Source: Gordius sp. MW1
Taxonomy: Eukaryota; Nematomorpha; Gordioida; Gordea; Gordiidae
Direction: 5' to 3'
NCBI GenBank assembly: GCA_964036665.1
Contig: OZ038530.1
Location: 23,396,001-23,460,000 of the forward strand
DNA length: 64,000 bases
This document shows positions 21,659 to 33,118 of the stretch, piece by piece (positions within the stretch are counted from its first letter, which is position 1; each line of letters begins with the position of its first letter). Made by a program: the position numbers and the translations under genes. The notes beneath the pieces are model-generated. The model saw only the letters and a list, made by a program, of their open reading frames with translations. It was not told where the DNA came from and did not search any database.

Positions 21659-22282
21659 GCCACCTTTTTTATCATCTCTAAATTGTGATACATGCAAGCA
21701 CAAGGTGTATTACGAGGGCATTCAGAAACCTTATATGGCTGTAATTTAATCAATATATTAACGAAATATTCCATTACTTCATATTCATTCAAAACATAAG
21801 GGGGGATTTTGATGACAAGAGACAGAATTGAATCAAGACAGGGAGCCAGGCAGACAGTCGAGACACGTGTGTATCTAACTTGATATCTAGATGACGACGA
21901 CGATAAACGTCGCCTCACAATTAGCACAACAATTCGAGGAAATGTTATATTGGGTGTGATGAGTGCGTGACGCGTGAATTAATCAATATTTTGATTTCAT
22001 TAATAATAGTTAAAAGAGAGTGAGGAATGTCCTCCTCCTCTTAAAATATCTCTACTATGTATGATGAAATGTAATGAATTATATACCATCCCCACTGTCT
22101 AAAAAAAATAAAGGTCGGGATGGAGTTTGAAGGGGGGGGGGGGGCAAATGATGAATCTGGAAGAAAAAATGGCAACCAATAATACATCCATTATAATTTG
22201 AGTCCAATTTTGGGGTAAGGTTGAAATTAAAAATAAATGACTTTTAGTAGTCTGCCCATGGTGCATTTGCTAGAGATATCAA

Positions 22283-22492
22283 CATGGGTGTAGCCAGAGG
22301 GTGATTGCCCCCCTAATCCTTATCCATGGGCGTAGCCAGCATTGGAATTAGAGGTGGGCAATAATGATTTAAGGAGGGGCAAAATGATGATTTTTTTTGA
22401 AATTTTAGCCTTAATTTTAATAAATTTCAACAATTTTTTGAATTTAGGGGGAAGCATTCGCCCCTCCCTGCTCCCTCTTGGATAAGCCCATG
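22283..22492. mobile_element. Two adjacent ATGGGCGTAGCC MITE copies, one truncated
   Basis: A left-end fragment (22283 to about 22324, CATGGGTGTAGCCAGAGGG, ending CCCCCCTAATCC) is followed directly by a full copy at 22325-22492 (CATGGGCGTAGCCAGC to GGATAAGCCCATG). The full copy has no clear 8-bp repeat at its flanks (TCCTTATC and TCAGGATC), suggesting a composite or rearranged insertion. Confidence 0.75.
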
Positions 22493-22609
22493 TCAGGATC
22501 TGTGTTTCCTATAAGTAATCCAGATATTTTTTGATATGCACATGATATAATACATTAAAAATAACTAAGGCATAAGTATTAGAGCTTGGGAAAATAATTT
22601 TCACCTATA

Positions 22610-22985
22610 AATTAGTAACATGAAATCCTCTATTTTAAGTTTAACTATATCTCCCATCTCTTTCTGCAGTCTACCTCATTGCTAAAACAGAAAAGTGAAT
22701 TTACCTTCCTCACTAGTTAATAAAAATGAAAATTAATAAATGATTATTTAATAAAATGCAGATGGCAATAAATTGCTTTAACATTACATCATCATTGTAT
22801 TTTATATCGATGATTTTTGTAAATGATTAATGCTGAATATTTTATTTCGTTTTAAAAACACTTTAATTAAGCAAAACTATTAAAATCTATGTATCCTTCC
22901 ATTATTGGTGCAGATTTCAAAATGGCGAAAAAACGGTTAAGTTATTTAATGTTGATGGCAGTCTATCTAGCCTTTGATCATAATA
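22610..22985. repeat. Dispersed unclassified repeat, copy 1
   Basis: Resembles 44070-44400. Shared landmarks are TTTCTGCAGT followed by TACC, AGTGAATTTACCTTC, AATAAATGATTATTTAATA, ATGCAGATGGCA, TTTTAAAAACACTTTAATTA and, at the end, CAAAATGG followed by AAAAACGG and a TTGATG..GCAGTCTAT block. The similarity runs for about 330 bases. No terminal repeat or coding frame was recognised. Confidence 0.6.
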
Positions 22986-23968
22986 TAAGGTACACAAAAT
23001 TAGCGAAAAATAAATAAAATTGAAAACTCTTATAGGTCAATTTTTCTTTATTTCCTTTAAATTGTCTTAACTGTTATTATTTGATAATGATCAAAAAGGC
23101 AATAAATTTAATTTAAAATATGCAGCTAGCGGCATGTCACTTATCGGCCAAGGTGCACCTTAAATTAATTAGAAATAAATTTTAAATGCCGACTTGGGTT
23201 CACAAATTATATCAAAAATAAAGTAAAACAAATTAAAAGACAAAGTCGGAATATATACATTACTCGAATCATACTTATGGCTAGTGTGTTCGTGATACTA
23301 TATTAGAAGCCATTAAGTTTGGGGCATAATATCAAAAAACATTGAGATTATTAAGTCAAACGAAGCTTAATTAATTACATTAGTAAAAATATTAATATTG
23401 AGGTGTATCAAAATATGAATCAAAAAAGGGGGTATGTCTCTTAATTGATATCAAAGGTAACTAAAGTTTTGCGCTTAGTGTAAAGAAAGTGATAAAAATG
23501 ATGAAATAAGGAAGGATAAGGTAGTACCCCTAAATCCTTGACGTAAGCCACAAATTTGGAGATGAATTCCGTCATCAGCGATAGAATGGGATGGAGAATG
23601 TCTATAAAATTCCTTCTGATATTTTTGAAGATTCAATCAATAAATGGGAGGGGGGAGGATAGGTAGTTCGAAGATGTGAAATGGAGGAGACCAAAACATA
23701 AAGAATATTGGAATAATTTAGAGTGCTGCGTCCGTCTCGTATTTATATGCAAGCCTGCCTGCCTGCCTGCGCAGAGAGACTAGACAAATTTCTGTGTATT
23801 ACATATATTATATCATGTATTTATTGGAGAGGGTAGGTAGGGTAGGGATGTTGTTGTTATGTTATTATGTGAAACAAATGAAATGAATGTTCTTGACGCA
23901 CGCACGGCTGGCTGGCGATGAGCGAGCGAGTGAGATGAAATGCAAAACGAACAACCCTACCTGCCTAC

Positions 23969-24112
23969 CATGGGCGTAGCCAAAGGGGGGGGGGCAAAAA
24001 ACCATTGCAAAAACCCTTAAAAATTAAAATAATTTATGTTTTGCCCCTCCCTAATTGAACTTTTAAACGTTTAGCCCCCCCCCCCCTAATCCAAAACGTG
24101 GCTCCGCCCGTG
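23969..24112. mobile_element. ATGGGCGTAGCC MITE
   Basis: Ends CATGGGCGTAGCCAAAG and ACGTGGCTCCGCCCGTG. The interior has the family pattern of TTTTGCCCCTCCCTAAT and a C run before CTAATCC. Flanking 8-mers CTGCCTAC and TTATCTAC share only 5 positions, so the target duplication is decayed or absent. Confidence 0.75.
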
Positions 24113-24499
24113 TTATCTACCACCGCCCCATTCATCTAGACAGACAGACGGAGAGGCAAGGAGGTGGGGGGGGGGAAGGGTATAGGTCTTTAATTATGTA
24201 AATGATGAGGTTGAGGAGGTACCAAGCCTAGCGGTCAGCCAGTAGAGCAATGCAGACAGACACTCTTCTCTCCGCCATTCATTTATGGCTGGGTGATTGC
24301 TCCCCCCTTCCCATGTACGCCCCCAACCTCGCTTTCAATTGCGTTGTAATTTGCAATTTATGGATTGGCAAACAAAAGGAGGTTGTAAGTATTAGTAGAG
24401 GGAAGGAGGGATAACAGGCAAAACAAGATGATTGTAATTAATAAAAGTTTGGCTCCCTCCCTCACCACACTTATACGCACCCACAAGTACCACCAACCA

Positions 24500-24602
24500 C
24501 ATAGGCGTAGCCAGGGGGAGACAGGATGGAGTAAAAAATACTTTTAAATTATTTTTTTGCCCCTCCATAAATCATTATTGCCCCCCCCCAATTCAAATAC
24601 TT
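24500..24602. mobile_element. ATGGGCGTAGCC MITE, right-truncated
   Basis: Left end CATAGGCGTAGCCAGGGGG, then the TTTTTTGCCCCTCC..AAATCATTATTG..CCCCCCC core of the family. The final GGCTACGCCCATG is missing. Confidence 0.6.
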
Positions 24603-24859
24603 GTTATATCTCTACATCTTAATGTCTGGTCTCAAACTCCCTCCTCCCAAAGGCTAACGACTCTAGTCCACACACAACAATTCCAAACAGTCTTGGACAT
24701 AAAATAAGTTGTGCCAATTTTTCATGTTATTATTAATTGTATTGTATATGAATGCAACACCCTCACCATCCTTTTGAAACCTCACCATGTGGAGCGGGAG
24801 AGTTTACTTTGTTGACCCTTCTTTAACCTTTCGTTAGCTTCTCCTCCTAACTATGATTT

Positions 24860-25045
24860 CGTAAGCGTAGTCAGGGGGAGGCAGGGAGAAGCGGCTGCCC
24901 CCTCTAAATCCCCCCCCCCAAAATTAAAATACTTTTACATTAACTGTAATTACGGCTATAGTTTCAAAAAAATTTCATTTTGCCCCTCCCTATATCATTA
25001 TTGCCACCCCCCCCCCCTCTAATTTAAATCCTGGTTACGCCCATG
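24860..25045. mobile_element. ATGGGCGTAGCC MITE
   Basis: Left end GTAAGCGTAGTCAGGGGG (diverged) and right end CTGGTTACGCCCATG, with the core CGGCTGCCCCCTCTAAATCC and TTTTGCCCCTCCCTATATCA. Length is 186 bp. No clear target duplication. Confidence 0.7.
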
Positions 25046-25785
25046 TCTAATTGGTTGCGGGTGGGATATAAAAATACATATATAGGTTATGAAATTATCT
25101 TTTTAATTAGCATGAAACTTACTTTTGTGCACTGTGAAGAATAAGTGTTACACCAAAATACGACAAAGTTTGTGGCTAATTTTCACGAATCAAAAGTAAC
25201 ATACCCTTAATTTGCTTGGAAAGATTCAAATTAATTTTCTTCAGTTACTAATAATAATAATTCTACATAATTTTTATATGAGGCTCAATTGCAAGCAGGG
25301 GGGCGGGGGGGGGGAGGGGCAGAGATAAAAATGAATTAATGACCTTGGCGCGTGTTTGTCTACTCTACCTCACTCCCCGTCTAGCCAGCCACTAAAAGCA
25401 TAAAGAAACCACAAAAATCGATGGAGTGTTGTTAAATGGCCCCAATAGATATATACATTATCCTGTCTACCAACCTGTACCATGTAATTATCTATTAAAG
25501 ATAATAAGCACATTTATTTATTATTGCTATAGATCGATTTTGAAGTTATGATAAATAAATACATGATTTATAGCCTAGTAGACACCATAATTTAAGTTTA
25601 AGCAATTAAAATTGTCCCTAATTTCAAATAAAAACTTACTGCAAAAGATTATATCGAATTAAATTAGTTATACATTTACGGTATTTGCATCCTTAGAAAT
25701 TTTAAAATTAATAACATGACTTTTATAGTTAGCCTAAGTAAAATCCAGGAGTTTGAAGAGTGTAAGCGTTTTATTGCTGTAAAGT

Positions 25786-25875
25786 AGTGTTGTACTGGGT
25801 TTTGTTTGGTTTTACTAAGACTACGATTATGGTCTGTTTTTTCAAATTTCGACTTAGTTTAGAGGTCGACTCAGT
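25786..25875. repeat. Fragment with hAT-like TAGTGTTGTA end
   Basis: Begins TAGTGTTGTACTGGGTTTTG and contains TTTACTAAGACTACGATTAT and GACTTAGTTTAGAGGTCGAC. The reverse complement of 19890-19972 is similar (TAGTGCTGTAAAAAGGGCTG, then GGGTTTGTTTGG). Both look like isolated ends of one MITE family related by its terminus to the element at 2599. Confidence 0.4.
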
Positions 25876-28208
25876 AAAACAGACCAATGAACCGCCTAAA
25901 AGTTTTTTAGTTAGATACGAAAAGAACAAAATTTGGCGTAAACGGTTAATTAACGATATCAATTAGAGGTAACGTTAAGTCTAGGCAAGTATGGGTTTGT
26001 TAATCTATAAAGCAACGGACAAGCAGGATGTGATGATTATGCACATATCTCAGACAAAATTCACTACCTCGAATGTTTTGGAGAAATTAAGGTGGCCCTA
26101 AATTAATTTTTTACATTATTTAAAAAACTTAGCTCCCCTTTCTGCCCTAAAATAAAAATTTACTTATTTGTATAAACAATATGGCACTTTATTGACATTT
26201 TCTAAGTTATTCAAAAAAATTGAAAGGGCAATGATTCCTTATGAATTCATACACTTTAAAAAGGGAATTTCATTTTTTTGTTATGCTTATAAAATAAATT
26301 TATTATGGAAAAAAAGTTTAAAATTTTCTTACTATCGGTCCTTGGAATAGGATTAAAGTAAGATTAGAGGAGTGATATTATGTAAATGATGATATAAGTG
26401 GAGAATTACAAGAAATATACTACATAAATTTAGCGTAGATATATCATCTTTCTATCGAGGGTATAAAAATGGTGCTTATTTTAATTGAAAATGTGGAGGC
26501 TAACAAACACAAAAGAGCAACCAAGGGGGAGGCAACGTTGCGAGAATAAAATTGTGTATGTAGTTGCGTAGTGGTGTTGGTGGTAGTCGGGTTTGAACGC
26601 CGCGTGTATCCTCCCTCCTAGCCTAGCCAAGTCAGTCAGCCAGCCAGCCAGCCAGCCGAATTATTATTAATAATATTATTGAAATGAAGTAAGGGAGATG
26701 ATGATGGTGGCTTAGCTTACACGCTCTTTCACACAAAATTATTTTTTAGGTGGCTGGCTGCTTGCTTGCTACATCATACGTAATTAATATATTTGTTTGT
26801 ATTGTATGCAAGTTTAGAGGGGGCGATCTCCCTCACCCACTCACTCTATGTGTCTGTCCACGATTTATAAAACAATGGGCTAAAAACAAATTAGGCATTA
26901 ATAGCCTTCCCCCCCCCCCCCACTTTAAAATTAAGGCATGGGGAAGATCGGAAAAATGAGGTATAATAATAATATCCCTACTCCATAAATGTATTAGGGG
27001 GCGTCTTAATACGCGATTGTGAATCTAGATTAAAAAAGCGAATGCATGTACAGCCGCCTCTTAGTACCAGCGTCACCTCATTTTTGTTCTGTTTTTGCTC
27101 ATAAAACAAATATTTATCCTTTAATTACGCTGCTTATTAATGCATATTCATATGGACTAAACTAAAATTGTTCATTCCACGACATGTATATCGCTGCATA
27201 TTTAGACAAACAAAAATATGGCGCTTTGAAGTTTAATCGTATATTAAGACGGGCCCTTATATGTATATAGGAGTTAGGAGCGCGCGCAGAGTAATCAACC
27301 CCCGCCCCCTTCGCATTTTGCTTCACACTCAAACTCACTCCATTTGACCGCAATCTCGATCTCCCTCCGTCCGTCTTGCATGATGATATGAAGGAGCCTG
27401 CCTACCGCGATAGAGGGGGGGGGGCATGTCTCGCCTGACCCATCGAGGTGGCAAAATTGGCTAGACAGGGCTACAACAGCCCCTCCCCACTACACCAGCA
27501 CTGCAGTAGCAGCCAGCCATTCTTTCGTGGTATTGGCGTTGCGTTGCATCATCGTCATTACGCCTCTGGGAAATATTCGAGATTCGATTCGAATCCATAT
27601 GTCTAAGTTTCGAATCGAATATTCGCGCTAAGATTCGAAAATCAGAATCGAATCCTTTAAAAATCGAATCTTATTTTTTGTAAGTTTAATTTAAATGGAC
27701 GAGACTCAAATATTTAGCTATTTTTATCTTACCGCATTTTAGTTATTTTTCCTGCTCCAGTTTAAAAAAGTTTAATTTAAAAATTTTCAGACTTATATGA
27801 GTTATGGAGAACGAGGATCACAACTTAATTAAATTATGGACTTTGATAAAAACTGCAAAAGAGCCCAAAAATATTTCACGACTACAGGCTATATGACCCA
27901 CCAATTAATTACATAAAGGCAAAGCTTGACATGGAACTGGAAGTCAGATGGAACAGTAGATCATGCTAACAAAATGGCCAAACAGAAAAGTGAAGATATA
28001 TAGGATTTAATAAGAAGACAGTCTTATAAGCCAGTGTGGTCGATTTAAGGTTCAATATTTGAGTGCTTATCACTAATACATGACATATCGTAGAGAAAAA
28101 TTAAAGATGAACTGGAAACTGCTATTGGAAGTCAGCCCGATTTTGTTTTAACTAGCGAGGTATCAACACTGGATCGTCTATTAAGAGCGACATGATTTTT
28201 GCACATTG

Positions 28209-28370
28209 AATGTTGAGCCCTTACAATGGTGGAAATCGAATCAACGTCGTTTTCCAACCATACCAAAATTGGCATAAAATCTTTTCTCTATACCTGGATC
28301 ATTTACCCCGTGCGAAATAATATTTTCAACCGGAACCAATTTATTAATCAAACACAAGCAATCGTTTAAT
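28209..28370 (+). pseudogene. hAT transposase C-terminal dimerisation domain, degraded
   Basis: Reading the plus strand from about 28209 gives EPLQWWKSNQRRFPTIPK, a stop codon, LFSIPGS, then an IFSTG..LL block. These correspond to the conserved QWW, IPATS and FSxAG positions of the hAT dimerisation domain. The in-frame stop and loss of the usual S-x-x-E-R motif show decay. Upstream (27780-28200) only scattered weak similarity is visible. Confidence 0.65.
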
Positions 28371-28545
28371 GATGAGTGTTAAGAAGATAATTTGCCTTAA
28401 AAGTTGGCTAAAAACGGTTCTTGATTGTCCTACACATATCGCCATAGATTTTTGTTCGCTTTTTAATTGCTATACAATTTATGGGCTCGTTTTTGGTTGT
28501 CCGTCCGTCGTCCGTCCACCAAGTTATTGGCGCCAGCCTTTTTTA

Positions 28546-28945
28546 AATTAAATTAATATATTGTTCTTGTTAATACCATTGATAATATGACTTTTTGACC
28601 GTCCGCAGGCTACTGACCATTGAAAAAAATTACCATTGGCCAAATAAATCGAAATTTTTTGTTCGTTTTTGAATAGGTTAACATTGATAATTACCCTATG
28701 CCCTCCACTACAAGGGCCTATGCCTCTACTGATATGGGTCCCTGTTAATTAAATTAATATTTTGTTCTTGTTAATACCATTGATAATATGACTTTTTGAC
28801 CGTCCGCAGGCTGACCATTGAAAAAAATTACCATAGGCCAAATAAATCGAAATTTTTTGTTCGTTTTCGAATAGGTTAACATTGATAATTACCCTGGACC
28901 CTATGCCCTCCACTACAAGGGCCTAGCCTCTACTGATGTGGGTCC
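28546..28945. repeat. Two-copy tandem repeat, period about 197 bp
   Basis: The block from TTAATATNTTGTTCTTGTTA through CCATTGATAATATGACTTTT, GACCGTCCGCAGGCT, TTAACATTGATAATTACCC to CTACTGATRTGGGTCCCTGT occurs twice (starting near 28546 and 28745), with small indels. Each copy includes CCATTG/CCAATGG-type inverted bits around an A run. Confidence 0.85.
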
Positions 28946-29160
28946 CTGTGCTCCTACAAAAGTTTTAATTGCTATGCGATTTATGGGCTCACTTTCCATT
29001 TTCCGAATGTCTTGTCACGCGCCGAATGTCTTGCACCGAATGTCTTGTCACGCTTTTTTTAACAGTATAGATATTGCTATTATTAATTTAACTAGTTTTT
29101 AGGTTCAAATCCCGGTTAATTTAACCAGTTTTTTAAGTTCGAAACCCGGGTTTTTTTTAC

Positions 29161-29690
29161 TATTATGATTGTTCCTGTTACTACCATTGCTATTATGACT
29201 TTTTGGCCGTCCGCTGGCTCCTGACCGATGGAAAAAATGACCATTGGCCAAAATGTGAAATGAAATTATTTTTTTCGTTTTTTTTTTGACTATTATGATT
29301 GTTCCTGTTCCTACCATTGCTATTATGACTTTTTGGCCGTCCGCTGGCTGCTGACCAATGGAATAAAATGACCATTGGCCAAAATGTGATTCGAAAATTT
29401 TTTTTTCGTTTTTTTGACTATTATGAATTTATATTTACTTTTACCGTGTCCGCTGCAGACCAATGGAAAAAAATGACCATTGGCCAAGTGATTCGAAAAT
29501 TTTTTTTTCGTTTTTTTTACTCTTATGAATTTATATCCATTTTTACCGTGTGCTGGCTGCTGACCAATGGAAAAAAATGACCATTGGCCAAAGTGAGCAT
29601 CAAATTTTTTTTTCCGTTTTTTTGGCTATCATTGACTTATAGAGTATCTGTTGGTACTGACCAATGGAGAAAAAATGACCATTCGCCAAA
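29161..29690. repeat. Five-copy tandem repeat, period about 105-128 bp
   Basis: Units contain TTTTTTGACTATTATGA, CGTCCGCTGGCT or CGTGTCCGCTG, TGACCAATGGAAAAAAATGA and CCATTGGCCAA. The last two parts form a small hairpin (CCAATGG paired with CCATTGG). Units start near 29161, 29289, 29413, 29519 and 29620 and become more diverged to the right. The core is related to that of the 28546 array, suggesting a common origin. Confidence 0.85.
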
Positions 29691-30365
29691 TTTTTGATTT
29701 TTTTAATTAAAAATTGTTCAAATTCAACAAAAATTTCTCCCAACAATTCTGCAAATTCTTAACATTGTGATGTTTTATAATATAATGTTTGTTAGACCCA
29801 TAATCACTAAAGGCCGTAAAAACTAATGTAATACGCACTAGATGCAAACACTAAATCTAACCCTTGCCTATATTACATTTTGCCTATAAATGGAAAATTT
29901 GTATAAATAATTAATTAAGCATTAGGCATTTAATACCCCCCTATAGGCATTCTCGCCCCTTCCCACCTTTCTCGCCCATAAATTGCATAGCAAATATGAT
30001 ACATTTATACGAAGTAAAGATGAGTCGTCCCCCCTTCCCTTCTCCCCTCCCCCTTCCCACGAGGGCCGAAGGCCCGAGTATTTAATATTTTTATTTTCGA
30101 TGTGTGTATTTTTTAAAAAAAATGTAATTAAATTTTTAAAAGTGTATATGCAAATTAAAAATTATAGTAGCCTTTTTGTGTTTTATAATAATAATAAAAA
30201 CGTAATATATATTCGAATCGATTACGAATCCTTAAATTTTTTTCGAATCGAATTCGTATCTTCATTTTAATATTCGACGAATCGAATATTTTTTTTGAAA
30301 AAAAAATGTGAATTTGAATCGAATACCAGAAATATTCGATTCGAAATCCAGAGGCGTAATCGTCA

Positions 30366-32213
30366 TCATCCTATGTTTGATATATCGCGGTCCGTAACAA
30401 GGGAGGGAGGGATGAAATAAGTCATACTATTACTCGTCCCTCCCTCCCTACCAGCTATGTAGTCATCAAAACTTTGTATATTAGATAAATTAAAATTAAG
30501 TGGCTAAAGGAGAAAGGTGCATCATCACCCTTTTACAATTTAGGATGAATAAGAGTCGTCGTCTCCTCCTTTCATCTCTTTCACCGTGTCACTTTAATTA
30601 TAATTCATCCAAAGATGATATATATTTTTGACACGATGTGGGGATGTGACAAGCAACGACATTAATTTAATTAAAGTTTAAAGGGTAAAAAATAGGAATT
30701 GCATTTGTGTGTTTAGAGTCAGACGAAGGAAGAGACCTTTATTTGTTTTTAAAAGGCGTCTCCCTTTTCTCTTCATTCTTTCCATTTTTTGATGTCATCA
30801 AAAGGAGAGAATAGGAAAAGGAACGAGATAAAAAAGGGGAAATTAGTTGTAAAGAGAGAGGGAGATATCGACGTTGTAGCATCGAATCATAAATGGAAAG
30901 GGGATGATGTTGTGATTTGTCTGCTCTCGCTGCTACCTAACCCTAACCCATGCTTCACACACTCCTTGTCAAAAGTCGTTCGTTACTATGTAAATGAATT
31001 TATCACTAGTAGCGAGCGACTGCCTCTTTTGATCCTTCTTTGAAGTTGGTGGGGGGGGGGGAAGGGTGATGTGACACATTCCAAGCCAATTTAACCCCAA
31101 CCAAATGAAAGATGAAGAATTAATGTGTTTTGGGACAGACTACTACATCCTTGCCCTTATCTATATATCCCTCCCTGTGTTTGTTGCATGTGTATTGTGT
31201 AGTAAACTTGGCTGCCTTCTCGCTACTTCTCAGTTCTTATATATTAGATTAATTAATGCGAATAAACTAAGAGATTAATGTTTTAGGGCAAAAAAGTTAT
31301 AAATAAATGACTTACTTTTTTAAAGCAAATACCAATTGATAAAGTTTAATGAATTAAAATCTATTTAATAAAGTAATTTAATTAAGGCAACGGTTTCTTC
31401 TTATGGAATTTGCTGTGATCGTGTGAATTAAATTTAATACACCTTGCTAAATCTTTCTACCATAAATTTATATTACTTTTAAAAATATTTTATCAGATTC
31501 CGGACTACTGAATTAAATCCCAAGCCCAAATGATACTATTTCTTTTATGAACCTCTGCCTCCTACTAATTGCAGACATAGCCTGCACTTGTTTCACCATA
31601 AATCCTCCCCCCCCCCCCCCCAAAACGATCGTTTTATGTTGTTGTTAGTCTAGACATCATGATACTTCCTCCGCCTACGGAAAAGCCGCGACGTCAGCTT
31701 CCCCCTTTTCTTAGCCCATACAGAATTGGGATAAAATTGTGTAATATCAACCAACAACACAATCAATGTTTAGGTAGAGGTGATGGAGGGAGGGAGGGGA
31801 GGGATGATAACAACAGTCAAACAGTTAAGCCGCTTGATAAATAAAAAGAGCACCCTCCCGCCCCCCCCCCTCTCTTTCCAAAATAGCGGGCAAAATAATA
31901 GGTTCTGTTAAAATAGCTTTTAATGATACATCGGCTAGACGTTTTCCACTCCCAAATATATTATAAATGCTAAACAGCGTCACTCCACAGACTTTCATTT
32001 TATGGCGTACGATTAGCAAAGATGGTAACAAAACTTGAACAGGAATGAAAGGTGACCTTTTTATGCAATTGAAATAATGAAAATAGGAACTTGTTACAGA
32101 GTAATCATGTCATAAAAATCCCTAACCGAACCCCTCCCGGTCCGATTTTAGAACTAAATTGCTCGCTCGTTTTAATGTTATCCTGCCCCTCCCTATCTCT
32201 CCTGTATACTCAC
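30366..32213. other. Intergenic region, low complexity
   Basis: No exon recognised. Contains G-rich and C-rich runs (31050-31060, 31609-31621) and GGGAGGGAGG-type microsatellites near 31785. An 84-codon plus-strand frame at 30789-31043 has no protein-like motif and is not called. Confidence 0.35.
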
Positions 32214-32839
32214 TAGAGGTGTGCACGGATCAATCCGATCCGTCCGAACTCGGATCAACATTTTAATTTTGGAAGTCGGATCGGATCAACATTTTATTTG
32301 AGTCGGATCGGATTTTCAAATTTAAAATAAACAATAATAAGTTATAATTAACTAAATTAATAATTTTTAGTATACCTTTTCATAATTATCTTTGAAATGA
32401 AGATTGCAAATATGATTCAAAAAAAGATTTGCTGAAATGGTGGGTTTCATATCAAACAGTCCTGCCAAGCTGGCAAATAAAGTTTTAGCTATACCTGCTA
32501 CCTCTACCACTTCTAAAAGAAATTTTTCGGTGGCTGGAAGAACATTAGAAGAAAGAAGTACGCGAATTAAACCAGAAAATTTAGATTTTTTATTATTTTT
32601 ATATGATAATTTAGTCAAATAAAATGTTATATTTATTTCGGGTCTATTAAAATTGCTATACCTTCTTTTTATGTATTTTGTATTTAATCATCAATAAAAA
32701 GTTCTGTTCGTAAAATTTTTGTTTTAAAATTTCGGATCGGATCGGATTTAGATTTTAAAAAACTCGGATCGGATGGATATAAAATTTTTCGAAAACCCGT
32801 CGGATCGGATTAAAAAAACTTGATCCGTGCACACCTCTA
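32214..32839 (+). mobile_element. 626-bp hAT derivative with CGGATCGGAT subterminal motifs
   Basis: Inverted ends TAGAGGTGTGCACGGATCAA and TTGATCCGTGCACACCTCTA match perfectly over 20 bp. Inside both ends lie repeats of CGGATCGGAT. The sequence ACTCAC directly abuts both ends, a partial target duplication. It keeps the extreme 3' coding part of a hAT transposase (32437-32622) but nothing of the catalytic core, so it is an internal-deletion derivative. Confidence 0.85.
32437..32622 (+). pseudogene. hAT dimerisation domain left in an internally deleted element
   Basis: An open frame to a TAA encodes KLANKVLAIPATSTTSKRNF, then SVAGRTLEERSTRIKPEN and DFLLFLYDNL, the canonical hAT C-terminal dimerisation domain. 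The usual S-x-x-E-R is S-x-x-K-R here. The domain frame is uninterrupted for about 60 codons, which is striking in a non-autonomous element, but the ATG at 32437 lies within the domain and no catalytic region remains. Confidence 0.75.
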
Positions 32840-32995
32840 ACTCACAGGCAAGGTAATAAAATAACCGAAACTATTTCTTGAATATTTTGCTAAATAGTTA
32901 TTTGATTCTCAAAAAACGCCTATTTATGCAGTGTTTGAAAATACCATCTGTAATTTATAGAAGACGGAATTACAAGATTGGCTTATAGTTTTTGC

Positions 32996-33118
32996 CATGG
33001 GTAGCCAGGTTTTGAATTAAAGGGGGGGGGGACAAAACATAGTTTTTAATTGTTAAGGGTTTTTGCATTAATTTTTTTTTGTCATTTAGGGAGGCGGCCT
33101 CCCCCGGCTACGCCCATG
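32996..33118. mobile_element. ATGGGCGTAGCC MITE, short copy
   Basis: Ends CATGGGTAGCCAG and CCGGCTACGCCCATG, length 123 bp. Flanks GTTTTTGC and TTTTTTGC match at 7 of 8 positions, a third support for an 8-bp target duplication in this family. Confidence 0.8.

Larger units (their letters stand above)
21366..27551. other. Gene-poor region rich in MITEs, G/C runs and microsatellites
   Basis: No exon could be assigned. It contains several CATGGGCGTAGCC MITEs (listed separately), short tandem tracts such as (GCCT)n at 23755-23770 and (CAGC)n at 26635-26655, and many homopolymer G or C runs of 9-13. If the exon at 20475-21365 belongs to a real gene, upstream introns or its promoter may lie here. 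Confidence 0.4.
27558..30359 (+). mobile_element. Degenerate hAT element with ATTCGAATCG-rich inverted ends
   Basis: Left end TTACGCCTCTGGGAAATATT and right end ATCCAGAGGCGTAA are inverted; behind each lie many copies of the palindromic motif TTCGAATCGAA. The hexamer TCGTCA flanks both ends directly (27552-27557 and 30360-30365). Inside is a recognisable but broken hAT dimerisation domain (28209-28370) and two tandem arrays (28546-28945 and 29161-29690). The size of 2.8 kb fits a hAT relic; a full 8-bp duplication could not be shown. Confidence 0.65.

Noticed and set aside
21649..21927. 92-codon minus-strand frame upstream of the exon at 21365
   Set aside because: Its end falls in a MITE, it has no splice sites linking it to the 20475-21365 exon, and its composition is unconvincing.
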